Below are positions 33,300-45,892 of a stretch of DNA of 64,000 nt, one piece after another (within the stretch, counting starts at the first letter, position 1; every line of letters begins with the position of its first letter). A model generated the notes under the pieces. It was not told the origin of the DNA. It made no database searches and worked only from the letters and a program-made list of their open reading frames with translations. The DNA comes from Moniliella sp. 'wahieum' (Eukaryota > Basidiomycota > Moniliellomycetes > Moniliellales > Moniliellaceae), in contig RSEE01000008.1 in NCBI GenBank assembly GCA_003971905.1, forward strand, positions 1,054,001-1,118,000, read 5' to 3'. The position numbers and the translations under genes are program-made.

Positions 33300-34062
33300 T
33301 TTGGCTACAGCTGCTCGACCCGACAGCTTATAGCGTGTGCGCACCGAATCGGGTGGCAAGCCAACGGCGCAACCAAACTTCCGGTCGCAAAGAGCAATGT
33401 CGGAAAGGAACCTTGGGAGATTGCAAGGGAGGGTGAGGCATGAGGAGCTAGACACCAACCGAGGCGTGACACGGGAACCAACAGGGGAGCGACACAAATA
33501 GGAGCAGGAGGAGCGGGTGGGGGGGGCAGGGAGAGGCAGAGAAACAGATACGGATATACCTTCCGACTCCAAGTGATCTCCCTGAGTGGGATCGATATGG
33601 CAGCACACGTAGAAGATATTAGCTGCAACACGAAAACATGGAATGAAGGGTGCAGGGGTGAAGACGCGTTTCACTCGTCCGGCGGGGACTGGGCCACACG
33701 CCCTTGTCCACAAACGAGTAGTTGCCCCCACGCACCACCAGCGCAATCCAATCGTACGGCGGGGGTGAGGTGGGGGGGGAAAGAAGGGAGGATCATCGGG
33801 GAGGGGCGCATGCCGAGCAGTGCAAGGTAGGCGCGGGCGTGTTGCGAGGCGGAGGGGTGTGCTATAAGGGGTGGGTGGGTTACTGAGACGGCCATTTGAA
33901 TTGCAAGCGCCCTGGGCCGGGTGGCGGCTGCACACACTTCAATTGAGACCAAATGGCATTCCAAGCTCCATCGCCATCCATATAGCCTCCTATAGCCCGG
34001 ATGAATCGTAGTCGCTGGAGGGTCCATGATCGAGTATCGATTACCTCCAAATGTGGAATCAT
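33300..34062 (-). CDS. Possible small multi-exon gene, unrecognised
   Basis: Exon-like blocks on the minus strand. A first frame (34062-33880) starts MIPHLEVIDTRSW and contains GGYMDGDGAWNAIWSQLKC. A second block near 33745-33680 reads YDWIALVVRGGNYSFVDKG. A third (near 33625-33560) lies between a TTGCAG acceptor and a GTATAT donor and reads NIFYVCCHIDPTQGDHLE. Splice-like signals and amino-acid composition suggest real or recently decayed exons, but I cannot assign a family. It could be chance reading. Confidence 0.25.
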
Positions 34063-34155
34063 CTGTCATCCGGCCTTCTGTGTGTCCATCCATATCCGCA
34101 CCCCGCTGTCTTCCGTGTTTTCCATGCGAGCCAAAGGTAGCCGATGGCGTCCATA

Positions 34156-35117
34156 TTACAGCTCGTCATGCGCCGTCTCGAGAACGGCATCCTCCTTTTC
34201 CTTCTCCTTCTCGGCCCGCGCCTTGCGCCTCGGCCTTTTCTCGCGCGGCCACATTCTGCAGCGATTTCGCCAGTCGTTCATCCACTGCCGCATGCAGCAC
34301 ATTCAGCTTGCGCGTAATGTCGTCCAACTTGCTGCCTGCCACATTCTTGCTGTTCAGCAGCATCTTCTCCAGCCGTCCCGTCTCCTTGGCCAGCCAAGCA
34401 TCCGATTCGGAAAACTTGCGAAACACGCGCTCGTAGTACCGCGCCGCCGCTGCCTTGGCCGTGCTGCTGGTCAACTGCCTGGCCTCTGCCTTGGCCAACA
34501 GATCGCGAATGTAATTGTAAGCTTTGCCCTTGATTTGGTCCAGCGCCTCCTCTGCCCCCTCGGCGCTTTGGCGCGAGGTGGTGACATAGTTGTTCAACAG
34601 CCGATCCAGCGCTGGCATTCGCCCTGCCAACACCGCCAGGCTCCCGCCCGCGACGCGAAACGTGCCGGCCTGGGTATTGATAAACTTGATGAGCTCCTCC
34701 TCGGTTCGCTCCCCGCGGTACGGAAGTGGGGTTTTGCGCGTTACGCCTTCGGTTCGCTGGGTGGGCGTCAAGGCAGGGAACCAGAGAAGGGTAGGGAAGC
34801 CCATGACATCGTACTTTTGTGCCAGCTCGGGATATTGGTCGCCATTTACCTGCGCTACCACCACCTCGGCTTCCCTCTCAAACGCGATCGCCGTCTTGTC
34901 GTACTCGGGCGCCAACGCGCGGCAGTGGCCACACCACGGCGCAAAAAATTCCACCCAGCGTACTCGTCTCGGGATTGCCCACCACCGCGTCAAACGTCTC
35001 GGGGGTCAGCTGGTGCGCATGAGACGCATGCGCCTCGCTCGATTCCGATGCCAGCACGGCGCTCACGCCGAACAGCGCCCAGGCCACAAGCAGGACAGTG
35101 GAGATGGACACGCGCAT
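34156..35117 (-). CDS. ER protein disulfide isomerase, single thioredoxin domain plus ERp29c domain
   Basis: ER-lumen oxidoreductase that forms and isomerises disulfides. Start ATG 35117 gives a signal peptide (MRVSISTVLLVAWALFGV). One thioredoxin domain follows, with active site FFAPWCGHCRALAPEYDK and cis-Pro loop KYDVMGFPTLLWF. After a linker there is an all-helical ERp29c-type domain (LDRLLNNYVTTSR, EALDQIKGKAYNYIRDLLAK, YYERVFRKF). The C-terminus reads HDEL at 34159-34170 before TAA at 34156, the ER-retention signal. Fungal PDIs of this class usually have two thioredoxin domains before the ERp29c domain; only one is seen here. One-base frame changes occur just before the active site (at a GGG) and near the C-terminus. 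A telobox hairpin lies about 105 nt upstream. Confidence 0.88.
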
Positions 35118-36202
35118 ATTGTTGGCAAGGTGACCGACGTGGGGATCACCCTGTGGCCCTCCGTTTCCTGGTCGCCAGGAGGGGGCAACGTGGCGTATCC
35201 GATTCACCGGCCAAGGAGCGGTAGGGTTGCCCAACCCTAGCACTGCACCATAAACGTAACGTTGAACTGCAAGCTTCAACCTACAAGCTTCAACGTTCAA
35301 CACAGCCAGCACTGGGAGCTCTGCAATGGGATCCGAGACCGAGGGCTGAAGAAACTAGCAACAACAAGCGGTGGGGCCGTCGACGACCAATGTGATCGAC
35401 GTCCATCATTTGCCTTGCCCGCTTCGTGTGGAAATGAGTGCGCAACACGGACACAACGTGGGCACCACATAATAGGAGACACTGAGAGGGAGGATACACC
35501 GAGGGAAGACCTTCAAGCTTCAAGCTTCAATGTTTCGTTGTCGACGTCCCTCTTCCTTCGGCTTTTTATCTCCGGAGAGAGAACCTTGGCTTGTTTGAAC
35601 GATTAATGAACAGTAATAGAGTTCTGGGGAACATACTTTGCGAGTGGCGCCACACGCATGCCCCCTGGCGCTCGGCTTTTCGCCCGTCCGCCCGCCGCTA
35701 CGACCGTATTGGAGGGCCAAAACGTAAAACCTGTTCGCGTTAGACGGAGGAGCCAGGGCTCTAGCTGCCCACGGGCGGGGGTGATGGCGGGTGTGGTGCG
35801 GTGGCGGCGGCGGGAAGCAACGCGGCTAAGCCGAGCTAGCCGACGAAGGGGCGCGTTGTGGGCGCAGCCACAGCACAACCCCCCCTCTGCGGTGTCTTTT
35901 CGTATTCTGGTGTTCCACCGCGATCCAATCCACGCCCCTTCATCCTTCCTCTTCCTTCACCCACTCGGCATAGCCTCAGCCCGTCCGCTGACCCCTGTTG
36001 CCCTGTCCTGCCCCGGCCCGCCCGGGGGACAGGGTACGCGTGGAACAGGGCACCACATCAGTCTGCTATCCGTGGATACCCACCGAGCCCTTTTGGCGGG
36101 GTGCATGGCTAGATTTCCTACTTAACCTCCCGATCTCTACTCTTGCTTTCCCTCCTCTCCCCTTCCTTCCTTTTCCCTCTCATCGCCCGTGAGCCCATCA
36201 GC
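35118..36202. promoter_or_regulatory. Divergent promoter region (PDI / 5'-nucleotidase)
   Basis: Contains a perfect telobox inverted repeat at 35222-35239 (TAGGGTTG, CC, CAACCCTA), 105 nt upstream of the PDI start. AACGTTCAAC lies at 35292-35301, and several AAGCTTCAA words at 35271-35292 and 35512-35530. A 155-codon plus-strand frame at 35658 has no domain support. Confidence 0.55.
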
Positions 36203-39200
36203 ATGACCAGCTCGGCCCTCCCTCCGACGGTGCGCATCCCCATCCTGCACGCCAACGACGTGTACCGCATCCGCCAAAAAGTGTCCACTCCCGACGGCCC
36301 CAAGGAGTACTTTGCCGACCAGTTCGTCTCCGCGCGCATGCTGTGCGGGCCAAGTGGCCGCCTGCCGCGTCTGGCCAGGCGGGCGACCTGGCTGGCCTTT
36401 CTCTCTTTCTCGGGGACGTGTTCAATCCCAGTGTCGAGTCGGTCATCACGCGCGGCGAGCACATGGTCGCTCCCATGAACGCCATGCAGTGGGACTGCTC
36501 TTGTCCTGGCAACCACGATTTTGACGCTTCTGCCCCCTTCTTCCAACACCTCGTCAGCGAGACCAACTTTCCCTGGGTCTTTAGCAATGTCGTCGACACG
36601 AGCGGCACGGGCGCGCTCCAGCTCGCTCCCGAGCTGGGAACCAATGTGTCCCAAATGGATCAGACGCTGCCCTGGTGGACCTGCACCGTTCAAGGCGTCA
36701 AGGTGGGCGTCGTAGGCCTCGTTGAGCCCGATTGGATCGCAACGATCCCCTCCTGGCCTCCAGAGGTTCGTTTCCCTCCCCCTCCACATGTGCGCCGACA
36801 TCACCTGACCCTTGACCCTGGTTTCTTTAGTACGAGTACCGGGACATGATCATGGTAGCCAAGACCTACTCATCACTCCTGAGGCAGGAGCACGGCTGCG
36901 AATTGGTTATTGCCCTGACACACAGCCGTTTGCCCAATGACATCAAGCTGGCTCTGGCCACCGGATGTGTCCGGTCTTCCGAGCGTCCAACCGAGCAGCA
37001 GGGCAATGACCATCTGGACCTTATCTTGGGGGCACGATCACTTTTACTATTCTGGCAATGGCTTTGATTCCTTCACGGGAGCCGAGTTTGAGGTCCAGGG
37101 GATCCGAGGCCGACACCAACGCCATGATTCTCAAAGCGGGACCGACTTTCGTGATTTGTCAGAGGTCTGGCTCGAGGTGGGTCTGCCCGGCGCCGAGGCA
37201 GGCGCGAGCAGGGTGATCCTCAAGGCCGACGTGACCCGCTTCCAGCCCAACCCGATTGACGACCCTCGTTTTTTCCTGGTCTGGACAAGGAACTTGATGA
37301 TGTGCTGGCCAAGATCTCCAAGGCGACCGACGAGCCGATCGCGACCACCTTGACGCCGTGGGACTGTCGCTCCGAGAAGCTGCGGACCGAAGAGACAGCG
37401 ATTGGCGATTTCATTTCCGACATTTGCCTCACTGCGTACGATGAGATTTTGAACCAAAACTTTCCTGCCCGACCGCCGGGGAGGCGACAGGTGGATGTTG
37501 CGCTGCTCTGTGGCGGCGCCATTCGGTCCGACACGCTCTTCCCTCCGGGCAAGCGTTCGATCGGAGACGTACTGGAAGTCCTGCCTTTCTCGGACCCCGT
37601 CGTGGTGATCGAACTGAGTGGAGAACATTTGCTCGAGGCATTGGAAACCAGCTTGAGCAAGTATCCCGAACAAGAAGGTCGCTTCCCCGTGATTGGCGGG
37701 ATGGCCGTCAAGTGGGACTCGCGCCGCCCGGCCGGGCAAAGGGTGCTGGGCGCACGGCTGCTGGGATGGCCACTTGTTTAATGAGCCGACGCAACAGGGC
37801 CAATCGACGGCGACAGCCTACGATCTGGCCCCCCAGACCCAAGCCACCAACTTATCCGAGTTTGGGACCAAGTGGACCATCTACCACTCGGCCATGGAGT
37901 TGGGTCCGGAAATCGATCCCCAGGAAACCTACCGCGTCGTCTCGCGCGAATACATGGTTCAAGGCTTCGACGGCTTCGACGTTCTGACCAAGGGCAAAAT
38001 GCTGATTGACGATGAGAACGGCGGGCTGATGATGTCGCAGTTGGTCCGCAAGTACTTTATGGGCTGCTCGTACTTGCTACGCATGCGCACGTTGCGCGCC
38101 AAGTACCCCGACACGCCGGCGGCCAGTGCAGCTCCCAGCGCTATATCTACCCGCTGCCCTACCCCAACCACGTCCACCTCGGCCCTCACCACACCAACCC
38201 ACAGTTCCCTCTCCTCGCGTCGTCTCAGCCCGTACGCAGCCCCGATTCGTCCGCCCTGATCCGCCCTGTTCCCAAAGACGCGGAGGGTCATTTGCGTGTC
38301 CCTGATCCTTCGCCACCGCTCCAGCCTCTCGCCTCAAGATCCCACCCATTCAACCAGTCGCCGACGCTCTTGGAGCGCATCCCTCCAGAGTCTCACCCCG
38401 ACCAACTTGGTTCACACGGTTCGCGAACGCTCCCGTTCCCGCTCCCGCTCTCGCTCCCGCGAACGGCGTCCGTCGGCCCCAGCCACATCAGGCGAAGAGC
38501 TACTACTGCTTCTTCGCGCAGGTCCGCAAACTTCGAACGGGCCGCACCCCGCATCACCACCACCATCACCACCACCCCCATCCGCACCGCCCCCGTACGC
38601 CGCACCATGGCTTCCCACCACGTCGCGGGCGCGCCAAGCGTTGGAACGGTGGTTGCGTCTGGCGCCTTCGGGCGAACGATCGTCAGAGCGCCTTGCGCCT
38701 TCCGGGTCGGAAGCCACTGTGCCTACGACCTCTGCTTCTGCCTCTGCCTCTGCCTCTGCCTCTGCCTCTGCCTCAGCCTCTGCTACGCCCAACCGGTCTC
38801 GCGGCCTTCGGTCTCGGCTCTGACCGCTCCGGCGCCAGCTGGCACGCGATCGGGTCGCCCTCGGTCCGGCCCACGCCTTGGCCGAGCACGGACGCGACCT
38901 GTGGGCGCAGCTGCGCCACGCTGTTGTCGACAACTCCGCCGCGGGCCGACACGATGCGCTCTACATTGCCGATGCCGAGCTGCCCGACGATCCCAGTACG
39001 TCCTCCGATCTGCCATGCCATGTCCTATTAGAGAAAGGTGAAAAGCTGACTGAAGGCATGGGGGGTAGTTTCCAGGATGTTTTCTGTGACGAGAAAGGCC
39101 AAGGACAGTGCGAGTGGGGGTGCGGGTGCGAGTGCATCGGGGGCCGATGCCACCGCTGCGAACGCTGCGACGGGTGCCACGACGGCGTCCGAGAGCAACG

Positions 39201-39340
39201 TGCTTGCCGAGTCGGTGACGCTGGACAAGCATGCGGCGGCCGAGGTGACGGACGCGCAGACGGCGGCCGACTTGGCGGTTGTGGCGCCCTTGATGGACGG
39301 ACGGCTGGTGGATGTGGCGCGGGCCGAGCCGACGTGGTAG
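36203..39340 (+). CDS. 5'-nucleotidase-type metallophosphoesterase
   Basis: Predicted metal-dependent hydrolase of the UshA/CD73-like superfamily, probably acting on nucleotides or related phosphomonoesters. Start ATG 36203. The motifs appear in the family order: ILHANDVYRI (near 36240), LFLGDVFNPS (near 36408), CPGNHDFD (near 36508), ALTHSR (near 36915), LGGHDHFYYSGNG (near 37030), and the C-terminal domain motif CGGAIRSDTLFPPG (near 37512), with LPFSDPVVVIELSG close behind. The C-terminal extension is low complexity: an SR-type block (near 38430) and a (CTCTGC)n run coding SerAla repeats at 38730-38778. It ends VVAPLMDGRLVDVARAEP before the stop at 39340. One intron runs from about 36766 to 36831. 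Several one-base frame changes occur, the first at CTGTG near 36339 (a missing G restores the frame). No signal peptide is evident. Confidence 0.78.
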
Positions 39341-39733
39341 CTGCCGAGCGCCGGCTTCGTCGGTGCAATGCATGCGATAGGACTTTCAGACAGCCAAACA
39401 CGCCTGATTAGCTTGCACGGACCTGGTGAGAAGGGCCAAGCCACCTGTCTCAGCACTGCGACCGCCCAGGAGCAGCCAGGAGCAGCACGGGGGCAGCCAG
39501 GGGCAGCACCTGCCAGCGGCCGCAGCACGGGGGCAGCCTGGCTGCCATCGGCCGCGGGCGGGGGGCGCCCACACTGGGCGGGTGCGATGGGGCACAACCC
39601 TAGGGGGCGTGGCTCCACCCGTGCTTTGAGGACGGCAGGCGGTGCACCTATACCGCGCTTTGGGAACTCGTGGGTAGGCGGTGCGCGTTAAGCTTTGGGT
39701 CTATAGGGGCATCGTACTCGTCCAGTTCTTCTG
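39341..39733. promoter_or_regulatory. Axl2-like gene promoter
   Basis: Holds a telobox AACCCTA at 39596-39602, 132 nt upstream of the proposed start, and a (GCAGCCAGGAGCA)-type imperfect repeat near 39470-39530. No gene is seen. Confidence 0.4.
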
Positions 39734-42700
39734 ATGCGTGGCGCGTGGAGGCCCGCAGCGCCATTCGCACCAACCTCCCCTCCTCCCCCTCCCCCCCACC
39801 TCGTGCTGGTGGCGGTTGCCGGTGCGGCTGCTGTTGCTGGGCCTGATTTTGGTGTTGGAGCTGGCCTCTCCGACGGCCTCCGTGCTTCTCCGTCCGCAGC
39901 CCCCCCCGGCGTTCGCGTGCGGTGGCTGTGTGTGTCTGCGGTCTGCGGCCTGCCGCCTGGTCTGCCGCCCTCTCCGGCCGCTGCGCCCGCGCGCTTTCTC
40001 TCTCGCGCTGGCGCGTCCCTCTTCTGTTCCCTCCTGTGTGTAGGTCTGCCGCCCCCTCCACACGCCCTCGGTGCCCGTTTCTGACCAGCCGAGCCCCCCG
40101 CCCTCAGATCCTCCATCCCCGTCCACTCGTCGTTTCCTCTGCGCTCGATGCTGTCCCGCTGCACTCCGCCTCGCTGCTCTCCGCCTCGCTTCTGGTGCTC
40201 CCGCGCGGGGCCAGGCGTCGGTGCAACAGCGCGTCTCCCTCGGCGCCCAGCTGCCGCCGCTGGGCCATGTCGGCCAGCCCTATCGCTGGACGCTGGATCC
40301 CGCCACCTTTGTTGCCCCCGACGGCCAGCCCATCGCGGTCTCTGCCGCTGGTCTGCCTCCCTGGTGCGCCTTTGACCCCCAAACGCTGACCTTTGCTGGC
40401 ACTCCGACCGCACCAGCCCCCGACTCCTCCCATGTCATCATGTCTGCCGACGCCCCTACAGTCTCTCCGACTCCTTCCATCTCAAAACCCTGCAGGCGCC
40501 GGCGCCCACGCTGCACATCCCGCTCGCACAGCAGCTGCCTTCCCTAGCTGCTGCGCGGGCCTCTACCGCACATGCTCCCCGACGGCTCCCTCGGCTGCCC
40601 CTCGCGCTGGAGCTTTTCGCTCGGCTTCCAAGGTAACTCTTTGTTGTGCCCGACGACGCGACCCCGGTCTACTGGACAGCCCAGGGCGCAGACCATGCCG
40701 CGCTGCCTGCCTGGCCACTTTCCCCTCGACCTATACCTTTACAGGCGTGGCGCCCGGCACGCCCACCACGGTCAACGTGACGGTGACCGCATCCAATCTC
40801 CCGGGCTACGCGGACGTCGAGCAGCTTCAGCCTGGTTGTTGCCGAGCATGTGTTGACGCTCGCCCACCCTTTGTCTATGGCCAATGCGAGCGCTGGTATG
40901 CCCTTCAACTATACGCTCCCCCTCGCCAGTCTCGAGCTGGATGGCTTCCCCATGTCTCAACCAATCTATGATGCAGTCCCTCACGATCATCGCCAAAACC
41001 TCTGCTCTTGTGCTCACATTTGATCCGGTCACCCGTTCCTTCAACGGTATCCCTCCACTCACCAGAACCTCAGCAACCCGACCCGTTACGAGATCCCGAT
41101 CGAGTTTGCCCCCCAGTGCTCAATCTGACGACGAGCTCATCCCAACCCATCGACGTGTACCTGCCCTGCTCACGAGCACAATCTTGCCTGACGCTCACGC
41201 TATCGCAAACAATGCTTTCTCGTATACCTGTCTTCCTACTTGACCCCCGCTGCATCCGCCGCGCCGCCAGGCACAATCCAATTCGCACCGAGGGAGCACC
41301 TACGTGGCTGCGCACCAATCTATCTGATGGGCTCCACTTGGTGGGAAACGTCCCGGGGACGGACAAGGGAACAGTACCCTAACCCTTTCCGTCGCTCGCC
41401 ACGTGGCAGCCGCATTCAACTGGACCAGTACCGCCTCACTCAGGTCCTGGTCGCTCCTACTCCAACCTCTTCGTCTTCTTCACCCACATCTTTGGGTACC
41501 CCTCATCATCCTACCAAAAGTCACCTTGGTCTTGGCTTGGGGGTCGGCCTCGGCTTGGGCGTGACCCTGCTGCTCGGGCTGGCAATGTTGCTCCTTGCTG
41601 CTGGCGCCGCACGCGCAAGACAGAGGACGAGCCCCCCTCCACCATCATGGTAGACACCACTGCAGTCCCTGCTTCGGCCAGCAATGTGGCGCTCGCAAAT
41701 AGCGCGGCCGATATGGCCGGCGGCGAGGCGGACCTTGGCGCCCGGGACACCAATCAGCCGGGTAGTGTGGCTGGCACACGGCCTCGTCCTGCCCATGGCG
41801 CCCGTCTGGCCGCTTTCTTCGCTGCCCCACCCTGGTCCCGCCGCAAGGCCCCCGCAACTCCTCCCCCATTTGCTGCTGTGGCGAGAGCAACGCGTCTGTC
41901 GGAAGAGCCGCTGGAATCTCCCATGGCCTATCCATCCCGTGGTATACTCCTGCCCGCCGGTTCCTCCGTCTCGGCCACAAGCCCGGCAGGAGCCACTGGG
42001 GTGCAGCTGCCGTCCGATCCCACCTCCACCGCTGTGAGTGGCGTGGGTCGAGACAGTTCAGGGGCTAATGACGCTTCCGTCCCAGCCATGGCAGTCGGCT
42101 TGTCGTCCAGCGCGGCGAATGACATCGCCATCACCACCACCCGGATGGCCCCGTCCCCCCTCTGCCCTCGAACACTACTGGATCCGACCACGAAGCCGAA
42201 ACGGGTTTCGGTACGCGATCTAGCGATTCGGGCCAAAGTGTGCCCCGTCCTTTGCCCTTCTTTACCAACTTGCGCACCAGGAAACCGGCACCGCCATTGC
42301 CCCATACATCTGCAAAAGGGATTGGGAGCAGTACGGGGGATGGTTCGAGACCCACCATTGCAGCCAGTTCCATCCCTGGTCCCTCGGTCCCACGCCAGCC
42401 GCACCACCCTCCGCTTTCGCCCAAAGCCAGCTGGGAAACTGGCTTGTTTAGCAGCTCTACCGGCTCGGGCAGGGAACCCGCCGCGGGCTCCGGCACGGGC
42501 TCGGGCTCGGGGCCGCAAGCAGCCTTCCCTCTGGCGGAGGAGGGAATGTGCTGGTGGGCGCGGTCGGCGCAGGATCCGGACGCGGCGGCGGCGGGTCGGC
42601 ATCCCAACGCCGTGTACCCCCCTCCTCGCCGCCTCGACCGCCAACCAGCTCCTCAGCCGCCGATTCCTGGGGTCACCGACGTCACGCTCCCTCTTCTTCG

Positions 42701-44024
42701 CTCGCTTCGAGCATTGCCTTGGCTCCGACTCGTCCGGTCTCCGCAGCCGTCGCCAAGCTTCCGCTCCAGGTCCGGGTCCGGGTCCGGCTCGGGGCGCTTT
42801 GCGCGACTCGATCCTCATCCCCCCGCCATGTTCCGGGGGAGGGGGCACCCGGCACAGGTGGCCGCGCCCCCCGAACCTACTCCCGATGGTTCTGTCGTCG
42901 GTGGGTTGTCCAGCACGCATTCGTCCATGTTTTCCGATGCGGAGATGCGGAGGACGTTGTGGCCGGTACCGGTACCGCCGCCGTACGAACGAGCATGTTG
43001 AGCTATGCCCGATCCAGCGAGGCGGCGAGCCACCAGCTGGTCATCCTACCCGTACCGCCCATTCGTCCCGCTCCGTCTACAGCCAAGACCGGGCAGGCGT
43101 GCCTGCGTTGGCTCGTTTTTCAGCTTTTGGTCCTGCGTCCGTCTGGCCCTCGGGCGACGAGGGGGTGGGCTACGCATTTGCCCCGGCGTACGAAGAGCCC
43201 GCCGAAACATCGTCTCTCCGTCTCTGAACCCGGCTGAGCTCCCGCCATCCTTCGGTTCGTCCCCCTTGGCACCCTCGGGCGGTCTGTCGCCGTCGCCGTC
43301 AGACGTTGCCGATGCGCACGAACGCGAAGTTTCCCTGACGCTGGCCGCGGCCGAGGTGGTGGCGCGGGGGAGCACGCGGTTGCCCATCCAACAGGTGATC
43401 GGGTACGCGGGCGAGCGCCTGGCCGTCCCCCTTGACCTTACTTCCCCCTCCGCCGCGGGAGCGGGTCCACGAACTCCTACTCCCAACCCTCTTACTCCTA
43501 CTCCCGCTCCCACTCCCGCTCGCGCTCCTACGTCCCGCCGCGCTCCACCCGCACCGTACTACCCTGGTCCTCGACGACCCTAGCAGCCGGGACCACCTCA
43601 CCTACCCGTCCTGGCTCTCCTGGCGCACTGGGACGAGCAGGGCGGGCAGTTGAGGGGGCAAGTGCCCATGGGCCTGAGCACGACGGCGCGTATCCCGCTG
43701 GCGCTGCTGGGCGGGACCTCGCGCGCCTTGTCGCCCATCCCGTCCGTCGGCACCTTATCCGCTGCAGCGGCTGTGCGTACGCCCCCACCACCCTCGCCCG
43801 CCTCGGGCCGGTCCAGCTCCACCGCCACCACTACCCCGCGTGTGCACCAAGGCGAGCGCGTCTCCCCGCACAGTTTGGTCCCGCCTTCGTCGCCCCCGTC
43901 GCCTGCGCCTGCGCCTTCGCCCATCCCCTGGGGCCGTGAGGCAGACCTGGTCGCCCGGTTCGTACTGGAGCTGCAGCCTGCGCGGTCGGGGGGCCTGCCT
44001 CGCGCGCACCCTGCGCCGTACTGA
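39734..44024 (+). CDS. AXL2: Axl2-like cadherin-domain membrane protein
   Basis: Predicted plasma-membrane polarity landmark. ATG 39734 needs one frame change to enter a signal-peptide-like stretch (RLPVRLLLLGLILVLELA). Extracellular cadherin-like (CADG) repeats follow: LGHVGQPYRWTLDPATF with GLPPWCAFDPQTLTFAGTP (near 40265-40400), TFTGVAPGTPTTVNVTVTAS (near 40735), and a further repeat with TFDPVTRSFNGIP. One transmembrane helix lies near 41525-41600 (GLGVTLLLGLAMLLLAAGA). The cytosolic tail is Ser/Pro/Gly-rich, about 800 residues, and ends with YAGERLAVPLDL, YPSWLSW and WDEQGGQLRGQVP, which resemble the conserved Axl2 tail. Stop at 44024. At least eight frame changes break the span, many in C or G runs. 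The assignment rests on domain order and the CADG motif. Confidence 0.65.
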
Positions 44025-45892
44025 GTGTCTCGTTTCGCTTCGGTTTGGTTTGGTTTGGTTTGGTTTGGTTTGGTTCAGTTCGTTTCACCTTCACTTTCTT
44101 GTCTTTTTCTGTGCGACGGGCGTGAGCTGCTGCGGGGCGAGCGAACCGCCCGCCGCGGAGGCAGGCGCTGCGGTGCCCTGTTGGTTGATGGTGTTGATTG
44201 TCGATTGTCAATTGTCCTCGGCCGGCACGCTCTCTCCCTACTCTTCGTCCTCCTTTCCTCTCCCCTCAACAGTAATACCTCTGTGCCACCTTCCCCCCCC
44301 CGCCCTTCCATCATGCCCCCCCCATCTACCCTCCCCGACCCTATGCCAAAAATGCACTACTAGCGATAGTGACCTACCTACCTACCTACTTCTTTGTTGT
44401 GGTACCTGGTTTCCGAGGTTTCCCTCCATACCCACCTGTTCCTCTTCGCCCTTCGTCCCTGCCTCCTTTTCCCTTCCCCCTTCTTCCGGGCTTAATTGGT
44501 TCCCTGCATAATGCACAAGAACTGGTAATCGGTAACCACCCTTGATCCGCGCGCTCCTTGGCCCGCCCATGACTTTAATTGGTGACTGGGCGACTTCGTT
44601 GTGATTTGGTTCCGACGACGCGACTCGTAATATGTGACTCGTTATTTACTGGCACCTTTTTTCTCTCCTCGTCTTGCTCTCTCCTCCTGAATAACCTCTT
44701 CGTCCGCGTCCTACTGGCAATCCCTACTATAATCTCTTCCGTCATACAACATACATGCATTACACAGACGAGGAAAGGGGGGAAAGAAGCACACATGGGG
44801 CACATGGGCCGGCACTACCGCCCCCCCCCCCAGTGTCGCAAGCCCGATAGCAAACTCACCAATAAACATAACGTAACGAATGGTATATGTTTTTTGCTGA
44901 GCCCCTCTTTTGTTCGTGCGACCAAGCGGGGGGAGTACGCCATGTACCCCCTCCTCCGTCCGAGCGGATTTTGTAGTGACTGCCAGTGGAGGCGAGGCGT
45001 GGCGAGTTCGCCGGACGTTGTGCCCATAGTAATACTAGCTTGACGCAGTGACGTGACGACGGTCTAGTACGAGCCACGGCAGGGCCATCGATTCTGACAC
45101 CCCGACGGCCCTCAGATCTCACTCTCCCTGCAATGGCGATACGGGATGTACGCGGGTGCGGCGACGGCTTCGGTCCTCCTTGAAGCAGTTTCTGTACTTT
45201 TCCATCGCCCTCCCGTCTACGAAAATCGGACCGTCGTAGTGTGGCGCGGGAGTCCTACGCCTTGGCCACTATCTATGACCCATGGCCGGTTCTACCTCAT
45301 GCACGGGCCGTTTGTACTGGACCCTTACTTGTCCACTTTCTACGACAGTCGGTATGCCGGCATGGGTTGGGCCCGCACCGCGCCTGTAGCAATAACGTCA
45401 ACGTTCAACGTTCAACAAGGTGATGGGGTGGCGGGGGCATTCCTGCCTGGCAGGGAAGACGGGAAGGGAAGATCCCCCTTAGGGGTGTACACGCAGCAAG
45501 CAGACCGGAAGCAATCCACCCCTCACATGCATCGCACGTCCCATAGAGAGGTGGGGTGCCCGTGCGGAGCGGAGCCAAGCCACAATCACATGCCCCGACA
45601 CACTGAGGACGGGCCCCAACGCCAACATATAAGCAAAATGGAGCCCCCAGCAAGCGAGGATGAGCGCAACGGAATGCAAGGCAACACAGTCGACAGACAC
45701 AGGAGAGGGTCAAGTGGACCCGAATCATCGAGGATGAAGAAGAACACAACAAAACAGCACCTCAATGCACGTCAAAAAACGACGACTAGGCCGAATCAAA
45801 GTTGGGTCCTGACGCGCGCGACGGGGTCAGTATCTTCCAGCCGGCCTACCCCCGTCCGAGAAAGAAATCGACAGGGGCAACAGGGTACTTAC
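44025..45892. other. Convergent intergenic region with GGTTT repeat
   Basis: 3' flanks of the Axl2-like and DUF3253 genes. It includes about seven GGTTT units at 44042-44077, a (CTAC)n run near 44371-44388, C11 at 44821-44831, and two overlapping AACGTTCAAC words at 45400-45417. The last exon of the DUF3253 gene probably lies in 45780-45892. A 251-codon plus-strand frame at 45146 runs antisense into that gene and is not credited. Confidence 0.5.

Noticed and set aside
35658-36125. 155-codon plus-strand frame upstream of the 5'-nucleotidase
   Set aside because: No domain signal and it lies in the divergent promoter region.
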